DNA of 64,000 nucleotides from Enterococcus plantarum (lineage in GTDB: Bacteria > Bacillota > Bacilli > Lactobacillales > Enterococcaceae): contig NZ_MIKA01000048.1 in assembly GCF_001730295.1 (NCBI RefSeq), forward strand, positions 62,001 through 126,000. The letters are read 5' to 3'. Shown here in pieces: positions 43,453 through 51,370 of this stretch. The translations under genes and the position numbers were made by a program. The first letter of the stretch is position 1, and the number at the start of each line of letters is the position of its first letter. The notes beneath the pieces were generated by a model. That model saw only the letters and a list, made by a program, of their open reading frames with translations, did no database searches and was not told where the DNA came from.

Positions 43453-45054
43453 ATGGAAAAGAAACTTTTGAACGGTTCAAGGTTTGATGAAGAAGCAAAT
43501 AAAGTCTACCGTTTACCAGTAAATAAATTACCAAAAAGATTGATGGGCTCAACTGACGGTTATGCAGAAGAAGTAATCGACTTCGAAAACGAAGATATGC
43601 TGAAGATGATCGTTAAATTTATCCGTCATCACAAAGAAAAGCAAGTTCCAAGGTTACAGGAGTTAAAGCGGTATTCGTTAGCACAAAATAATATTAAATT
43701 TACAGAAGATAAAAGTGCTGACAGGGCAGATAATAAGATTGCTAACGATTGGGCAAGTTTTATTGTAAATTTTAAAAAAGGTGTACTACTGGGAAATCCT
43801 TTAAAGTATAGCGGAGAAAAAACAATTGCTAATAAAATTAATGAGTTTGCTAGTCAATCAAACGAAGACTATCACAACCAACTAATGGCAGACGATTTAC
43901 TCGCTTTAGGAAGAGCCTATGAGTATGTAGGTCGTGATGAATATGGAAAAGAAACATTAATTAAGTTCAATCCGGAATGTACGTTTGTTATCTATGATAC
44001 AACTAAAAATGCTAATTCTATTTGTGGTGTAAATTATTATGATGTTGAGTTTAATGATGAGACAACAAGTTATGTAGATATATACGCAAATGACGGTTTT
44101 CTATATCAGTTTGGGTCAAGAGAACAGGATTACGATAACTTAACTCTTTATGATCACGATCAAACCTATTTTAATACCGTTCAAATTAACGAATGGGTAA
44201 ATAATGAGGAACGATTGGGAGACTTTGAAAAAGTTTTGGATAATATTGATGCTTATGATTTGTCTCAATCATCTATGGCCAACTTTCAACAGGATTCATC
44301 AGAGGCTTATTTGGTAATTAAAGGTAATCCAGAAACGGCAGCGGATGAAGAGGGAAAAAATACTAAGTTAGAAGTCCTAAACGCAATGATTAAAGCAAGA
44401 GTATTAGTTTTAGGGGATAAAAAGCATTATGGCGAGGGACAAACAGGAAGTGAACCTGATGCTTACTATCTCAAAAAAGAATACGATACAGCAGGAACAG
44501 AAGCTTATAACGATCGGTTAGTGTCTGACATGTTACGTTTTACATCATTAATTGACTTTACGGATGAAAATATGGGTGGTAATCAATCTGGTATTGGATT
44601 TAGGTTTAAAGGCTGGGGAAATGATAACGATCGCAAGAACAAAGAACGCATGATTAAAAAAGCTATTATGCGACGTCTGAGATTGCTTACCCACTCCTGG
44701 TCACTAAAAGACAATTTGAATAAACCGCAAGGCTTTGCTGACAAAGTAAAGTCTATTTTTATGTCTGCAGATAAGAAACAAGAGTCACTGTATGACAAAG
44801 TTAATGAAATTGAAATCCTATTTACTCCTAATGTTCCACAATCTGATGAGGAGATCATGAAAGTTATTGCTGGCATGGTCGGGATTGTATCAGATGAAAC
44901 ATTGTGTGAAATGGCTGCTAAATTGACTGGAGTTCCAGCAGAAACAGAAATTAAACGAATCAAGAAAGAAACTGATGATAGTGTTAATCGGGTCTATGAT
45001 GGAGAACCTGAAAAAGAGGTTGATGTGAACGATGACGAAGAACAACCAGATTAA
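43453..45054 (+). CDS. Portal protein (SPP1 gp6 type)
   Basis: 533 residues. NDWASFIVNFKKGVLLGNPL and LRFTSLIDFTDENMGGNQSG are characteristic of SPP1-type portals, with an acidic C terminus (PEKEVDVNDDEEQPD). Forms the dodecameric DNA entry ring. Overlaps the head morphogenesis gene. Confidence 0.92.
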   Translation: MEKKLLNGSRFDEEANKVYRLPVNKLPKRLMGSTDGYAEEVIDFENEDMLKMIVKFIRHHKEKQVPRLQELKRYSLAQNNIKFTEDKSADRADNKIANDWASFIVNFKKGVLLGNPLKYSGEKTIANKINEFASQSNEDYHNQLMADDLLALGRAYEYVGRDEYGKETLIKFNPECTFVIYDTTKNANSICGVNYYDVEFNDETTSYVDIYANDGFLYQFGSREQDYDNLTLYDHDQTYFNTVQINEWVNNEERLGDFEKVLDNIDAYDLSQSSMANFQQDSSEAYLVIKGNPETAADEEGKNTKLEVLNAMIKARVLVLGDKKHYGEGQTGSEPDAYYLKKEYDTAGTEAYNDRLVSDMLRFTSLIDFTDENMGGNQSGIGFRFKGWGNDNDRKNKERMIKKAIMRRLRLLTHSWSLKDNLNKPQGFADKVKSIFMSADKKQESLYDKVNEIEILFTPNVPQSDEEIMKVIAGMVGIVSDETLCEMAAKLTGVPAETEIKRIKKETDDSVNRVYDGEPEKEVDVNDDEEQPD

Positions 45055-45967
45055 TTATTGGAAAGATCGAGAAGAAAAAAATATTAATGCTCGTAAAAAA
45101 ACTGATAAACAAATTGCGAAAGAGATTGAAAACCTGTATGTTGATACACTTACAGAAATCCAAAAGGAAATCGATGGTTTTTTAGGAAGGTATGCGAGCA
45201 AAGAAGGCATATCAATACAAGATGCTAGAAAAAGAGTTTCTGAAATGGATGTCAAAGCATTTGAAACAAAGGCTAAGAAGTATGTCAAGGAAAAAGACTT
45301 CTCCCCTCAAGCGAATCGAGAATTGAAAATCTATAACCTTAAAATGAAACTGAATCGCTTAGAGCTCTTGCGCTCTAACTTATTACTGGAATTAACAGCC
45401 TCTAGTGATACGTTGCAGAAAATATTTGAAGAATACCTATCATCGGAAGCAAGAAGCGAATTTGACAGACAATCAGGGATTCTAGGAAATGTCACTGGAG
45501 ACTACAAAAGCAAAATTGATTCCATAGTTAATGGGTCATACAAAAATGCTTACTTTAGTGATCGTATTTGGGGAATTATTCAAGTAGATTTAAGAACAGC
45601 TTTAGAAAAACTTTTGTTAAAAGCAATTGTTCAAGGTTCAAACCCTCGTGAAATAGCTAGGCAATTGAGGAAACCTTTTGATGTTGCTAAAAATCAAGCA
45701 GAGCGTTTGGCTCGAACTGAATTAGCAAGAGTCCAATCCGAAGTGCAGAAACAATCCTATACGTCTAACAAGATAGATAAGTTCGTTTTTATTAGGGAAG
45801 CAACAGCTTGTCCAATTTGTAAAGCTGTATCAACAGAACCGATATCTATTGATAAGTTTGAAGTTGGAGTGAACGTGGCACCAATACATCCTAATTGCCG
45901 ATGTAGCACAGCGCCGTATTTTAATCGGGATGAATTCGAGAAGTATTTGGAGGGTAAAGGATTATGA
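45032..45967 (+). CDS. Head morphogenesis / minor head protein (SPP1 gp7 type)
   Basis: 311 residues. The C-terminal block LARTELARVQSEVQKQSYTS, ACPICKAVSTEPI and APIHPNCRCSTAPYF is the MuF/gp7 signature with its Cys/His cluster. A minor head protein injected with, or bound to, the portal. Confidence 0.92.
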   Translation: MTKNNQINYWKDREEKNINARKKTDKQIAKEIENLYVDTLTEIQKEIDGFLGRYASKEGISIQDARKRVSEMDVKAFETKAKKYVKEKDFSPQANRELKIYNLKMKLNRLELLRSNLLLELTASSDTLQKIFEEYLSSEARSEFDRQSGILGNVTGDYKSKIDSIVNGSYKNAYFSDRIWGIIQVDLRTALEKLLLKAIVQGSNPREIARQLRKPFDVAKNQAERLARTELARVQSEVQKQSYTSNKIDKFVFIREATACPICKAVSTEPISIDKFEVGVNVAPIHPNCRCSTAPYFNRDEFEKYLEGKGL

Positions 45968-46191
45968 TGAACCTTTCAGCTGCAAGACAAGAAAAAGAAC
46001 GAGGTGTGTCAGTAGAAGCTATCGTTGAAGATTTACAAACAGTTGAACTTGAGCAGATAGCTGTTGTAGGAATTAATAAAAACGATGAACTGGTGATTGG
46101 TTACTCTCTAGACAATAGATTAGAACTAATAGGTATTCTCGACGCACTAAAATCTAAGTTAATTGATGGAATACATTATGAACAAGATTAA
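45964..46191 (+). CDS. Small hypothetical protein in the head operon
   Basis: 75 residues: VSVEAIVEDLQTVELEQIAV, GYSLDNRLELIGILDALKSK. It lies immediately before the Tad2-like gene in the late operon but does not resemble a structural protein. Small accessory genes at this spot vary among related phages. Function unknown. Confidence 0.6.
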   Translation: MMNLSAARQEKERGVSVEAIVEDLQTVELEQIAVVGINKNDELVIGYSLDNRLELIGILDALKSKLIDGIHYEQD

Positions 46192-46244
46192 GTCTGCCTG
46201 ATCAGTAGGTTTTTTATTGTAAGAAAAGAAAGAAGGAAATTTAA

Positions 46245-46517
46245 ATGAAATTCGAACAGATTTTGCCATTCTTAAAAGAAGGAAAAAAAGTATTCCGCAC
46301 AGGTTGGAACGGAAGAGGAATGTTTATAGTTCGCCAAAAAGGGTATCCAGAAGGTATCTCTTGTAACAAGCAGACTGCTGAAGCTTGGGATTTATCAGAA
46401 GGTGATTTATTTAAAGTCAATCCGTATTTACAAATCAAAAATGCCGATGGAACTCATGCGATGTGGGTGCCAAGTATTGGAGATATATTTGCAGAAGATT
46501 GGGAAATCAAATCTTAG
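46245..46517 (+). CDS. DUF2829 protein, Thoeris anti-defence Tad2 family
   Basis: 90 residues, the usual length. FLKEGKKVFRTGWNGRGMFI, DLFKVNPYLQIKNADGTHAM and WVPSIGDIFAEDWEI give the DUF2829 fold, in which RxGWNGKGMFI is the hallmark. Members of this family (Tad2) sequester cyclic-ADPR-type signals of Thoeris immunity. Not every DUF2829 protein has been tested. The AAGAAGGAAA site and placement between minor head and scaffold genes give late expression, which is unexpected for an anti-defence factor unless another promoter exists. Confidence 0.78.
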   Translation: MKFEQILPFLKEGKKVFRTGWNGRGMFIVRQKGYPEGISCNKQTAEAWDLSEGDLFKVNPYLQIKNADGTHAMWVPSIGDIFAEDWEIKS

Positions 46518-46616
46518 TAATTTAACTTTTGTTATGTCCAAGCATTGATGACATTAAAAGCTATGGAAGTGCAAGCATTTATCCACGTTAAAAGATATGG
46601 GAAAGGAACGATTATC

Positions 46617-47246
46617 ATGAAAAGAAAGAAATTAGGAATGAACTTGCAGTTTTTTGCGGAAGATACAGGATCTAACGGTGGTGGTGATAATCCGGATAAC
46701 ACCACTAACGGCGAAATTGTTGAAAAAGCAAAAGATGAGCAAGAGACGAACGAATCTGATAAAAAATATTCGGATGAGGACGTCAACAAAATCATTGATG
46801 CTAAATTTGCTAAATGGAAGGCAGAACAGCAAAAAGAACAGGATGAGGCAAAGAAATTAGCTGAAATGGACGACAAAGAAAAAACGGATTACGAGAAACA
46901 GAAATTGCAAGAAGAAGTCGATAATCTAAGAAGAGAGAAGACTCTAGCAAAAATGGCAAAAAGAGCTACTTCTATGCTTGCTGACAAAGGTGTTCAAGCT
47001 AGCGAGGGTATTCTTTCGTTTGTTGTCAAAGAAAGCGCAGAAGCCACATCAGAGAGCGTAAAAGCGTTTATTGAATTAATCGATGCAGAACGAGAAGTCA
47101 TCAAAGCGGATTTTGAAAAACGTTTAGGGTCTAAATTGCCGATGGATGGCACAACATCAACTACTCTTTCTCGTGGTGCTCAAATGGCAAAAGCAATAAA
47201 CAATCAAAGTAAAAAGCCTGAGTTTGATCCTTGGGCAACAAAATAG
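46617..47246 (+). CDS. Capsid scaffolding protein (DUF4355)
   Basis: 209 residues. The N-terminal RKKLGMNLQFFAED is the common start of siphovirus scaffolds; the rest is a charged coiled coil (VNKIIDAKFAKWKAEQQKEQ) and a C-terminal helix ending FDPWATK. Directs prohead assembly and is removed later. The ATG at 46617 follows AAAGGAA. Confidence 0.88.
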   Translation: MKRKKLGMNLQFFAEDTGSNGGGDNPDNTTNGEIVEKAKDEQETNESDKKYSDEDVNKIIDAKFAKWKAEQQKEQDEAKKLAEMDDKEKTDYEKQKLQEEVDNLRREKTLAKMAKRATSMLADKGVQASEGILSFVVKESAEATSESVKAFIELIDAEREVIKADFEKRLGSKLPMDGTTSTTLSRGAQMAKAINNQSKKPEFDPWATK

Positions 47247-47257
47247 GAGGAATTTAA

Positions 47258-47614
47258 ATGGTCTATGTAAAGAAAACTCAAACGTACAAAGATATTAATA
47301 TTTTAAAAAGTGCTACTTTCTTATCTTTCACAAAACAAGTGGATGATACACATGCAGGAGTGGTGGATGGCGTATTGCCAGCTGGTTCTGTTTACCCTAA
47401 AAATGATGCAACAGCAGAAGGTATTACGATAAACGATGTAGATGTTTCTAGTGGTCCGCAACCTGTTGGAGTGATTGTAGAAGGGCATATCTTGATTGAG
47501 CGTTTACCAGTTAAACCAACGGATGCAGCACAAACAGCAATGCGTGAAATTAAGTTATATGATGCTACAGGGAAAATGTTAGCACTACCTACTGCACCAA
47601 GTGGCGGACAATAA
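47258..47614 (+). CDS. Probable head decoration-like protein
   Basis: 118 residues between scaffold and major capsid. GVVDGVLPAGSVYPKNDATA and PVGVIVEGHILIERLPVKP suggest a small beta barrel like lambda gpD-type decoration proteins. Assignment rests on position and composition. Confidence 0.65.
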   Translation: MVYVKKTQTYKDINILKSATFLSFTKQVDDTHAGVVDGVLPAGSVYPKNDATAEGITINDVDVSSGPQPVGVIVEGHILIERLPVKPTDAAQTAMREIKLYDATGKMLALPTAPSGGQ

Positions 47615-47638
47615 GGATAAAATAGGAGGAATAAACAA

Positions 47639-48667
47639 ATGGCAAATATTGCAGAATTATTTTCACAAAAAAATGTATTAGATTATGTAAACGGACGACA
47701 AGCACCAATTTTACTTGGGGAGTCATTATTCCCAGCTCGTAAAGTGCAAGGGTTAGAGTTTGATGTTTTAAAAGCAGGCTCAAAAATCCCTACAATTGCT
47801 AGTGTGCATGCATTTGACACAGAGGCGCAAATCGCATCTCGTGTAGGGTCAAAAAGTGCGCAAGAATTAGCATTTATTAAGCGTAAAATCCAATTAAAAG
47901 AAAAGGATCTTATTGCTTTACGCAACCCTCGTACCGCAGAAGAACAAAGTTATCTAGAAAAAGAAGTATACAACGATATAGATTCAATGGTTGGCTCTGT
48001 AAATGCTCGTGTTGAAAAGATGCGTATGGAAGTATTGGCAAATGGTACTGTAACACTTGATGAAAACGAACTTGATTTAATCGTAGATTATGGAGTGCCA
48101 GAAGATCATCAAGCAACAGCTGATTTTACTAAAGCTGATACAGATATCATTGGATTGTTAACAGATTGGGCATCAGCGTTAGATACTATGCCTACAAGAA
48201 TGCTGACATCAACTAAAGTTCGAAATGCTATTCTACAAAATACAGGCGTAAAAGCATATTTCAAAGATGCAGGTCTATTACCAACTCCTGGATCATTAAA
48301 TCAAATGCTACAACAGTTTGGATTACCAACTATTGCTACGTATGACGCGAAATACAACAAAGAAAATGCAGCAGGTATTTTAGTTAAAGAACGCTATTTC
48401 CCAGAAGATAAATTGGTTATGTTTGGATCTGAAAACCCAGGAGAATCTATCTTTGGCGTCACACCTGAAGAATCTCGTTTACTTTCTGGTGGTTCTAACG
48501 ATTATACAGTCGGAAACATCATTGCAATGGTGTATGAAGAAACACTTGATCCAGTTGGCACATGGACAAAAGCAGCGGGAACAGCTTTACCAAGTTTCCC
48601 GGAAGCTGACAATGTATTCCAAGCTACTGTATTACCAGCATCAGCAGGAAAAACAAAGAAAGGTTAG
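47639..48667 (+). CDS. Major capsid protein (Phage_cap_E family)
   Basis: 342 residues. NIAELFSQKNVLDYVNGRQA, LLGESLFPARKVQGLEFDVL and IQLKEKDLIALRNPR are characteristic of the phage capsid E family. Builds the icosahedral shell. GGAGGA site. Confidence 0.92.
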   Translation: MANIAELFSQKNVLDYVNGRQAPILLGESLFPARKVQGLEFDVLKAGSKIPTIASVHAFDTEAQIASRVGSKSAQELAFIKRKIQLKEKDLIALRNPRTAEEQSYLEKEVYNDIDSMVGSVNARVEKMRMEVLANGTVTLDENELDLIVDYGVPEDHQATADFTKADTDIIGLLTDWASALDTMPTRMLTSTKVRNAILQNTGVKAYFKDAGLLPTPGSLNQMLQQFGLPTIATYDAKYNKENAAGILVKERYFPEDKLVMFGSENPGESIFGVTPEESRLLSGGSNDYTVGNIIAMVYEETLDPVGTWTKAAGTALPSFPEADNVFQATVLPASAGKTKKG

Positions 48668-48705
48668 TCAATGACTAGCCTTTTTATTTTTGAAAGGAGG
48701 CAGTC

Positions 48706-49056
48706 ATGAGTGATCAAAATATTTTAGAAGAAGTCAAACGAACTCTTGAAATTGAAGACGCTGATTTAGATAGTCAGCTGACAGATTTTATAAAGCGAAC
48801 AACTCAGCAATTGAATGTCCGTTTAGGCTTCTTAGAATCTGTTCCTGACGTTTTATCTTATATCGTAGTTGAATGTACTATTAAACGATTCAACCGCAAA
48901 GGGAATGAAGGAATGAACTCCTACGGCCAAGAAGGAGAAACGATTAACTACGGAAAACTTTTGGATGAATTTCAAGATGATATTGATGCTTGGAAAGCTA
49001 AAGAAGAAGCAGAGCAGAATGTTTCTCCTCGAAAAGGAGTTGCTCGTTTCATATGA
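48706..49056 (+). CDS. Head-tail connector protein (gp6/gp15 type)
   Basis: 116 residues. EEVKRTLEIEDADLDSQLTD and IKRFNRKGNEGMNSYGQEGE match the head-tail adaptor family (Phage_connect_1). AAAGGAGG site; overlaps the next gene. Confidence 0.88.
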   Translation: MSDQNILEEVKRTLEIEDADLDSQLTDFIKRTTQQLNVRLGFLESVPDVLSYIVVECTIKRFNRKGNEGMNSYGQEGETINYGKLLDEFQDDIDAWKAKEEAEQNVSPRKGVARFI

Positions 49057-49364
49057 GATATAACACTAAAGTCACATTTGTTACTGAAAAAAATGGTTAT
49101 TATGACCCTGAAATTGGCGAACATATAGAACCAAGTAAAACAGAAAAAACAAAACGTGTAAATATGACTGATTTAGGAACAGATCGTTCAGTTAAAATAT
49201 TTGGCGAAATAGATGAAAGTGCCAAGGTTATCAGATTACTAAGACCTTACAATAAAAAATGGGATTATGTAATGATAGATAATCGGAGATTTGAACTGGT
49301 AACGAAACGTAGTCTACCTCAAAAGAATACGTTTATTTTGAAAGAAGTGATTAAAGATGGCTAA
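49053..49364 (+). CDS. Head closure protein
   Basis: 103 residues between adaptor and HK97 gp10-like gene. RYNTKVTFVTEKNGYYDPEI start and DNRRFELVTKRSLPQKNTFI end, the pattern of SPP1 gp16-like head-closure/stopper proteins. Overlaps both neighbours. Confidence 0.75.
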   Translation: MRYNTKVTFVTEKNGYYDPEIGEHIEPSKTEKTKRVNMTDLGTDRSVKIFGEIDESAKVIRLLRPYNKKWDYVMIDNRRFELVTKRSLPQKNTFILKEVIKDG

Positions 49365-49740
49365 AAGAGCATCATTTAAAGTAAATGGACTTACTGCTTT
49401 GTCTAAAAAGCTAAAGGAAAACGCAACAATGGATGATGTAAAAACCATTGTAAAAACCAATACTGCTGAATTGACAACACGAATGCAGAATGAGGCTCAA
49501 CTAGTATTAATTGGTCACTGGGAGGGTAAGAAGTTTGTCAAACCAACAGGAGCAACCAAGCGTAGTATTACTATGCACATATCCAACAATGGATTAGCCG
49601 GGCATACAGGGCCGAAAACAGAATACTCACCTTATTTGATTCGTGGAACCAGATACATGGTTAAACGAGATTTTTTCTTTTCACCGCTTCGAAAGCAAAA
49701 GCAGAAGTTTAAATCAGATTTAGAAAGGTTGATGCAATAG
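49357..49740 (+). CDS. HK97 gp10-like tail component
   Basis: 127 residues. FKVNGLTALSKKLKENATMD at the start and the central SITMHISNNGLAGHTGPKTE followed by YSPYLIRGTRYM are the gp10 family pattern. Neck/tail completion protein. Confidence 0.88.
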   Translation: MAKRASFKVNGLTALSKKLKENATMDDVKTIVKTNTAELTTRMQNEAQLVLIGHWEGKKFVKPTGATKRSITMHISNNGLAGHTGPKTEYSPYLIRGTRYMVKRDFFFSPLRKQKQKFKSDLERLMQ

Positions 49741-50129
49741 TGTTTAAAACTAGGGATCAATCGATCTTTGATGCAATGTTTAAGTGTTCCGAGAAATTGG
49801 GTTTCAAAACCTATGACTTTAAACCGATGGATGATGTTCCTTATCCGTTCGTTGAATTTGAAGACACTCAGACCATTCATCAACCTAATAAAACTGATAT
49901 TAAAGGATCGGTGATACTGGTTTTGTCGGTTTGGGGCTTACAGAGGAAAAGAAAGCAGGTGTCCGATATGGCAGCTGCTCTTTTTGATGGAGCTTTGCAG
50001 ATTGACAAGACTATCGACTATTCTTGGTCGCTAAATGTACAATCGAGTGACATTAAAATCATAGATGATTTATCTACTAACACGCCGCTTAAACGGGCGG
50101 TAGTAACGCTTGAATTTAGAATTTTATAA
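49740..50129 (+). CDS. Tail terminator-like protein (DUF3168-like)
   Basis: 129 residues; GTG start overlapping the previous stop. FEDTQTIHQPNKTDIKGSVI and LSVWGLQRKRKQVSDMAAAL are typical of minor tail proteins that cap the tail tube. Confidence 0.78.
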   Translation: MFKTRDQSIFDAMFKCSEKLGFKTYDFKPMDDVPYPFVEFEDTQTIHQPNKTDIKGSVILVLSVWGLQRKRKQVSDMAAALFDGALQIDKTIDYSWSLNVQSSDIKIIDDLSTNTPLKRAVVTLEFRIL

Positions 50130-50143
50130 ATGGAGGTAATAGA

Positions 50144-50641
50144 ATGTTAAAAAAAGGAATTGACGTGATTCTTTTATACAGAGTATTGAAAGATCAAGCC
50201 AACGAAAATGCAAAAACAGTCACCTATCAAACAGAACATAGTTTCACTATGTCTCGTAGTTCTGATAGTACACCCACAAAAGATGGAAATGTCCAATCTA
50301 CAGGAGCAATTGAATATGATTTTAGTTCTACGGCTTTGTATGAACGTGGCAGCGAAACAATCAAAATGTTATACGATGCATTTATGAACAATGAAACTAT
50401 TGAAGTTTGGATCGTTGACAAATTAGATAAAGACGAAAGTGGAAAGTTTGCTGCAAAATATTTACATGCAGATATTACTAGTTATGAAGAAACTGCAAAC
50501 TCTGAGGATAATGTCGAAGTATCCCTAGAATATGGAGTTCAATTAGTTCATCAAGATGGTTATGCAACGTTAAGCCAAGAGCAAGAAAAAGCTGTACAAT
50601 ATGCGTTTGAAGACACAGTGAAAAAAACACCTGAAGGATAA
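50144..50641 (+). CDS. Major tail (tube) protein
   Basis: 165 residues, TP901-1 type. GIDVILLYRVLKDQANENAK, SRSSDSTPTKDGNVQSTGAI and DKDESGKFAAKYLHADITSY fit the family. Forms the hexameric tail tube. GGAGG site. Confidence 0.87.
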   Translation: MLKKGIDVILLYRVLKDQANENAKTVTYQTEHSFTMSRSSDSTPTKDGNVQSTGAIEYDFSSTALYERGSETIKMLYDAFMNNETIEVWIVDKLDKDESGKFAAKYLHADITSYEETANSEDNVEVSLEYGVQLVHQDGYATLSQEQEKAVQYAFEDTVKKTPEG

Positions 50642-50681
50642 GCTTTTTTGCTTGTCCTTTTAATTTTAAGGAGGATGTCAT

Positions 50682-51032
50682 ATGGAATTAGAAATTAATG
50701 GAGAAGTATATCAATTTGTATTTGGGTTTGGTTTTGTAAAAGAAATGAATAAACGGTTTGCTATAGATGGTCGAGGAATGAAAATGAATGCTGGCATCGA
50801 TACTGTCGTAACAAATCTGTATATGGGAGACATCGAAATATTGGTTGAAGTCTTGAAAGTCGCGAATTTAACAGAGAAGCCTCGTGTTTCGGAGAAGGAC
50901 ATAATCGAGCATATTGGTCAATGTGATGTTGATACGGTTTTTGACAAAGTGATGGACGGGTTAAAAGAGTCGGGGTTTACAAAACGAAAGACCTTAAAGC
51001 TGGTCGAGGAAATCGAAAAAGGTCAGAAATAA
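50682..51032 (+). CDS. Tail assembly chaperone gpG
   Basis: 116 residues. ELEINGEVYQFVFGFGFVKE is the classical start of Gram-positive siphovirus chaperones. The gene ends EIEKGQK near a GAAAAAGG sequence, where a -1 frameshift would give the longer gpGT product. AAGGAGG site. Confidence 0.88.
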   Translation: MELEINGEVYQFVFGFGFVKEMNKRFAIDGRGMKMNAGIDTVVTNLYMGDIEILVEVLKVANLTEKPRVSEKDIIEHIGQCDVDTVFDKVMDGLKESGFTKRKTLKLVEEIEKGQK

Positions 51033-51355
51033 TTTGCCAAAGCTTTGAAGAGTTATATAGAGATATTCAAATTAACGCACTTACTTACTTAGGTTTTTCA
51101 GAGTTTAAAGAAATAGATAGAATGAACCTCGCTGAATACGAGCTTCGAATGATTTCTTATCGTTTAAAACGATTAAACAAATCACGAGAAATACATGAAC
51201 AAGCATGGGCAAATAATCAAATAAAAGCAAAGAAAAAATTAGGCAAAAAAGAAGTTCCGTATTTTAAAAAATTCAACGAATTCTTTGATATGGAAAAGCA
51301 AGAAAAGGCAATTTTAGGTAAAGAAGAAGAAGTTCCTAAGTTTGTCAATCCGTAA
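51015..51355 (+). CDS. Tail assembly chaperone gpT extension (-1 frame)
   Basis: The -1 frame is open without stop from the A-run near 51015 to 51355, encoding RSEIICQSFEELYRDIQINA, then EYELRMISYRLKRLNKSREI and KKEVPYFKKFNEFFDMEKQ. This matches the usual gpT extension. There is no ribosome site at the internal ATG 51122, so it is most likely made only as a frameshift fusion with gpG. The precise slip codon is inferred. Confidence 0.75.
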
Positions 51356-51370
51356 GAAAGGAGGCAAATA

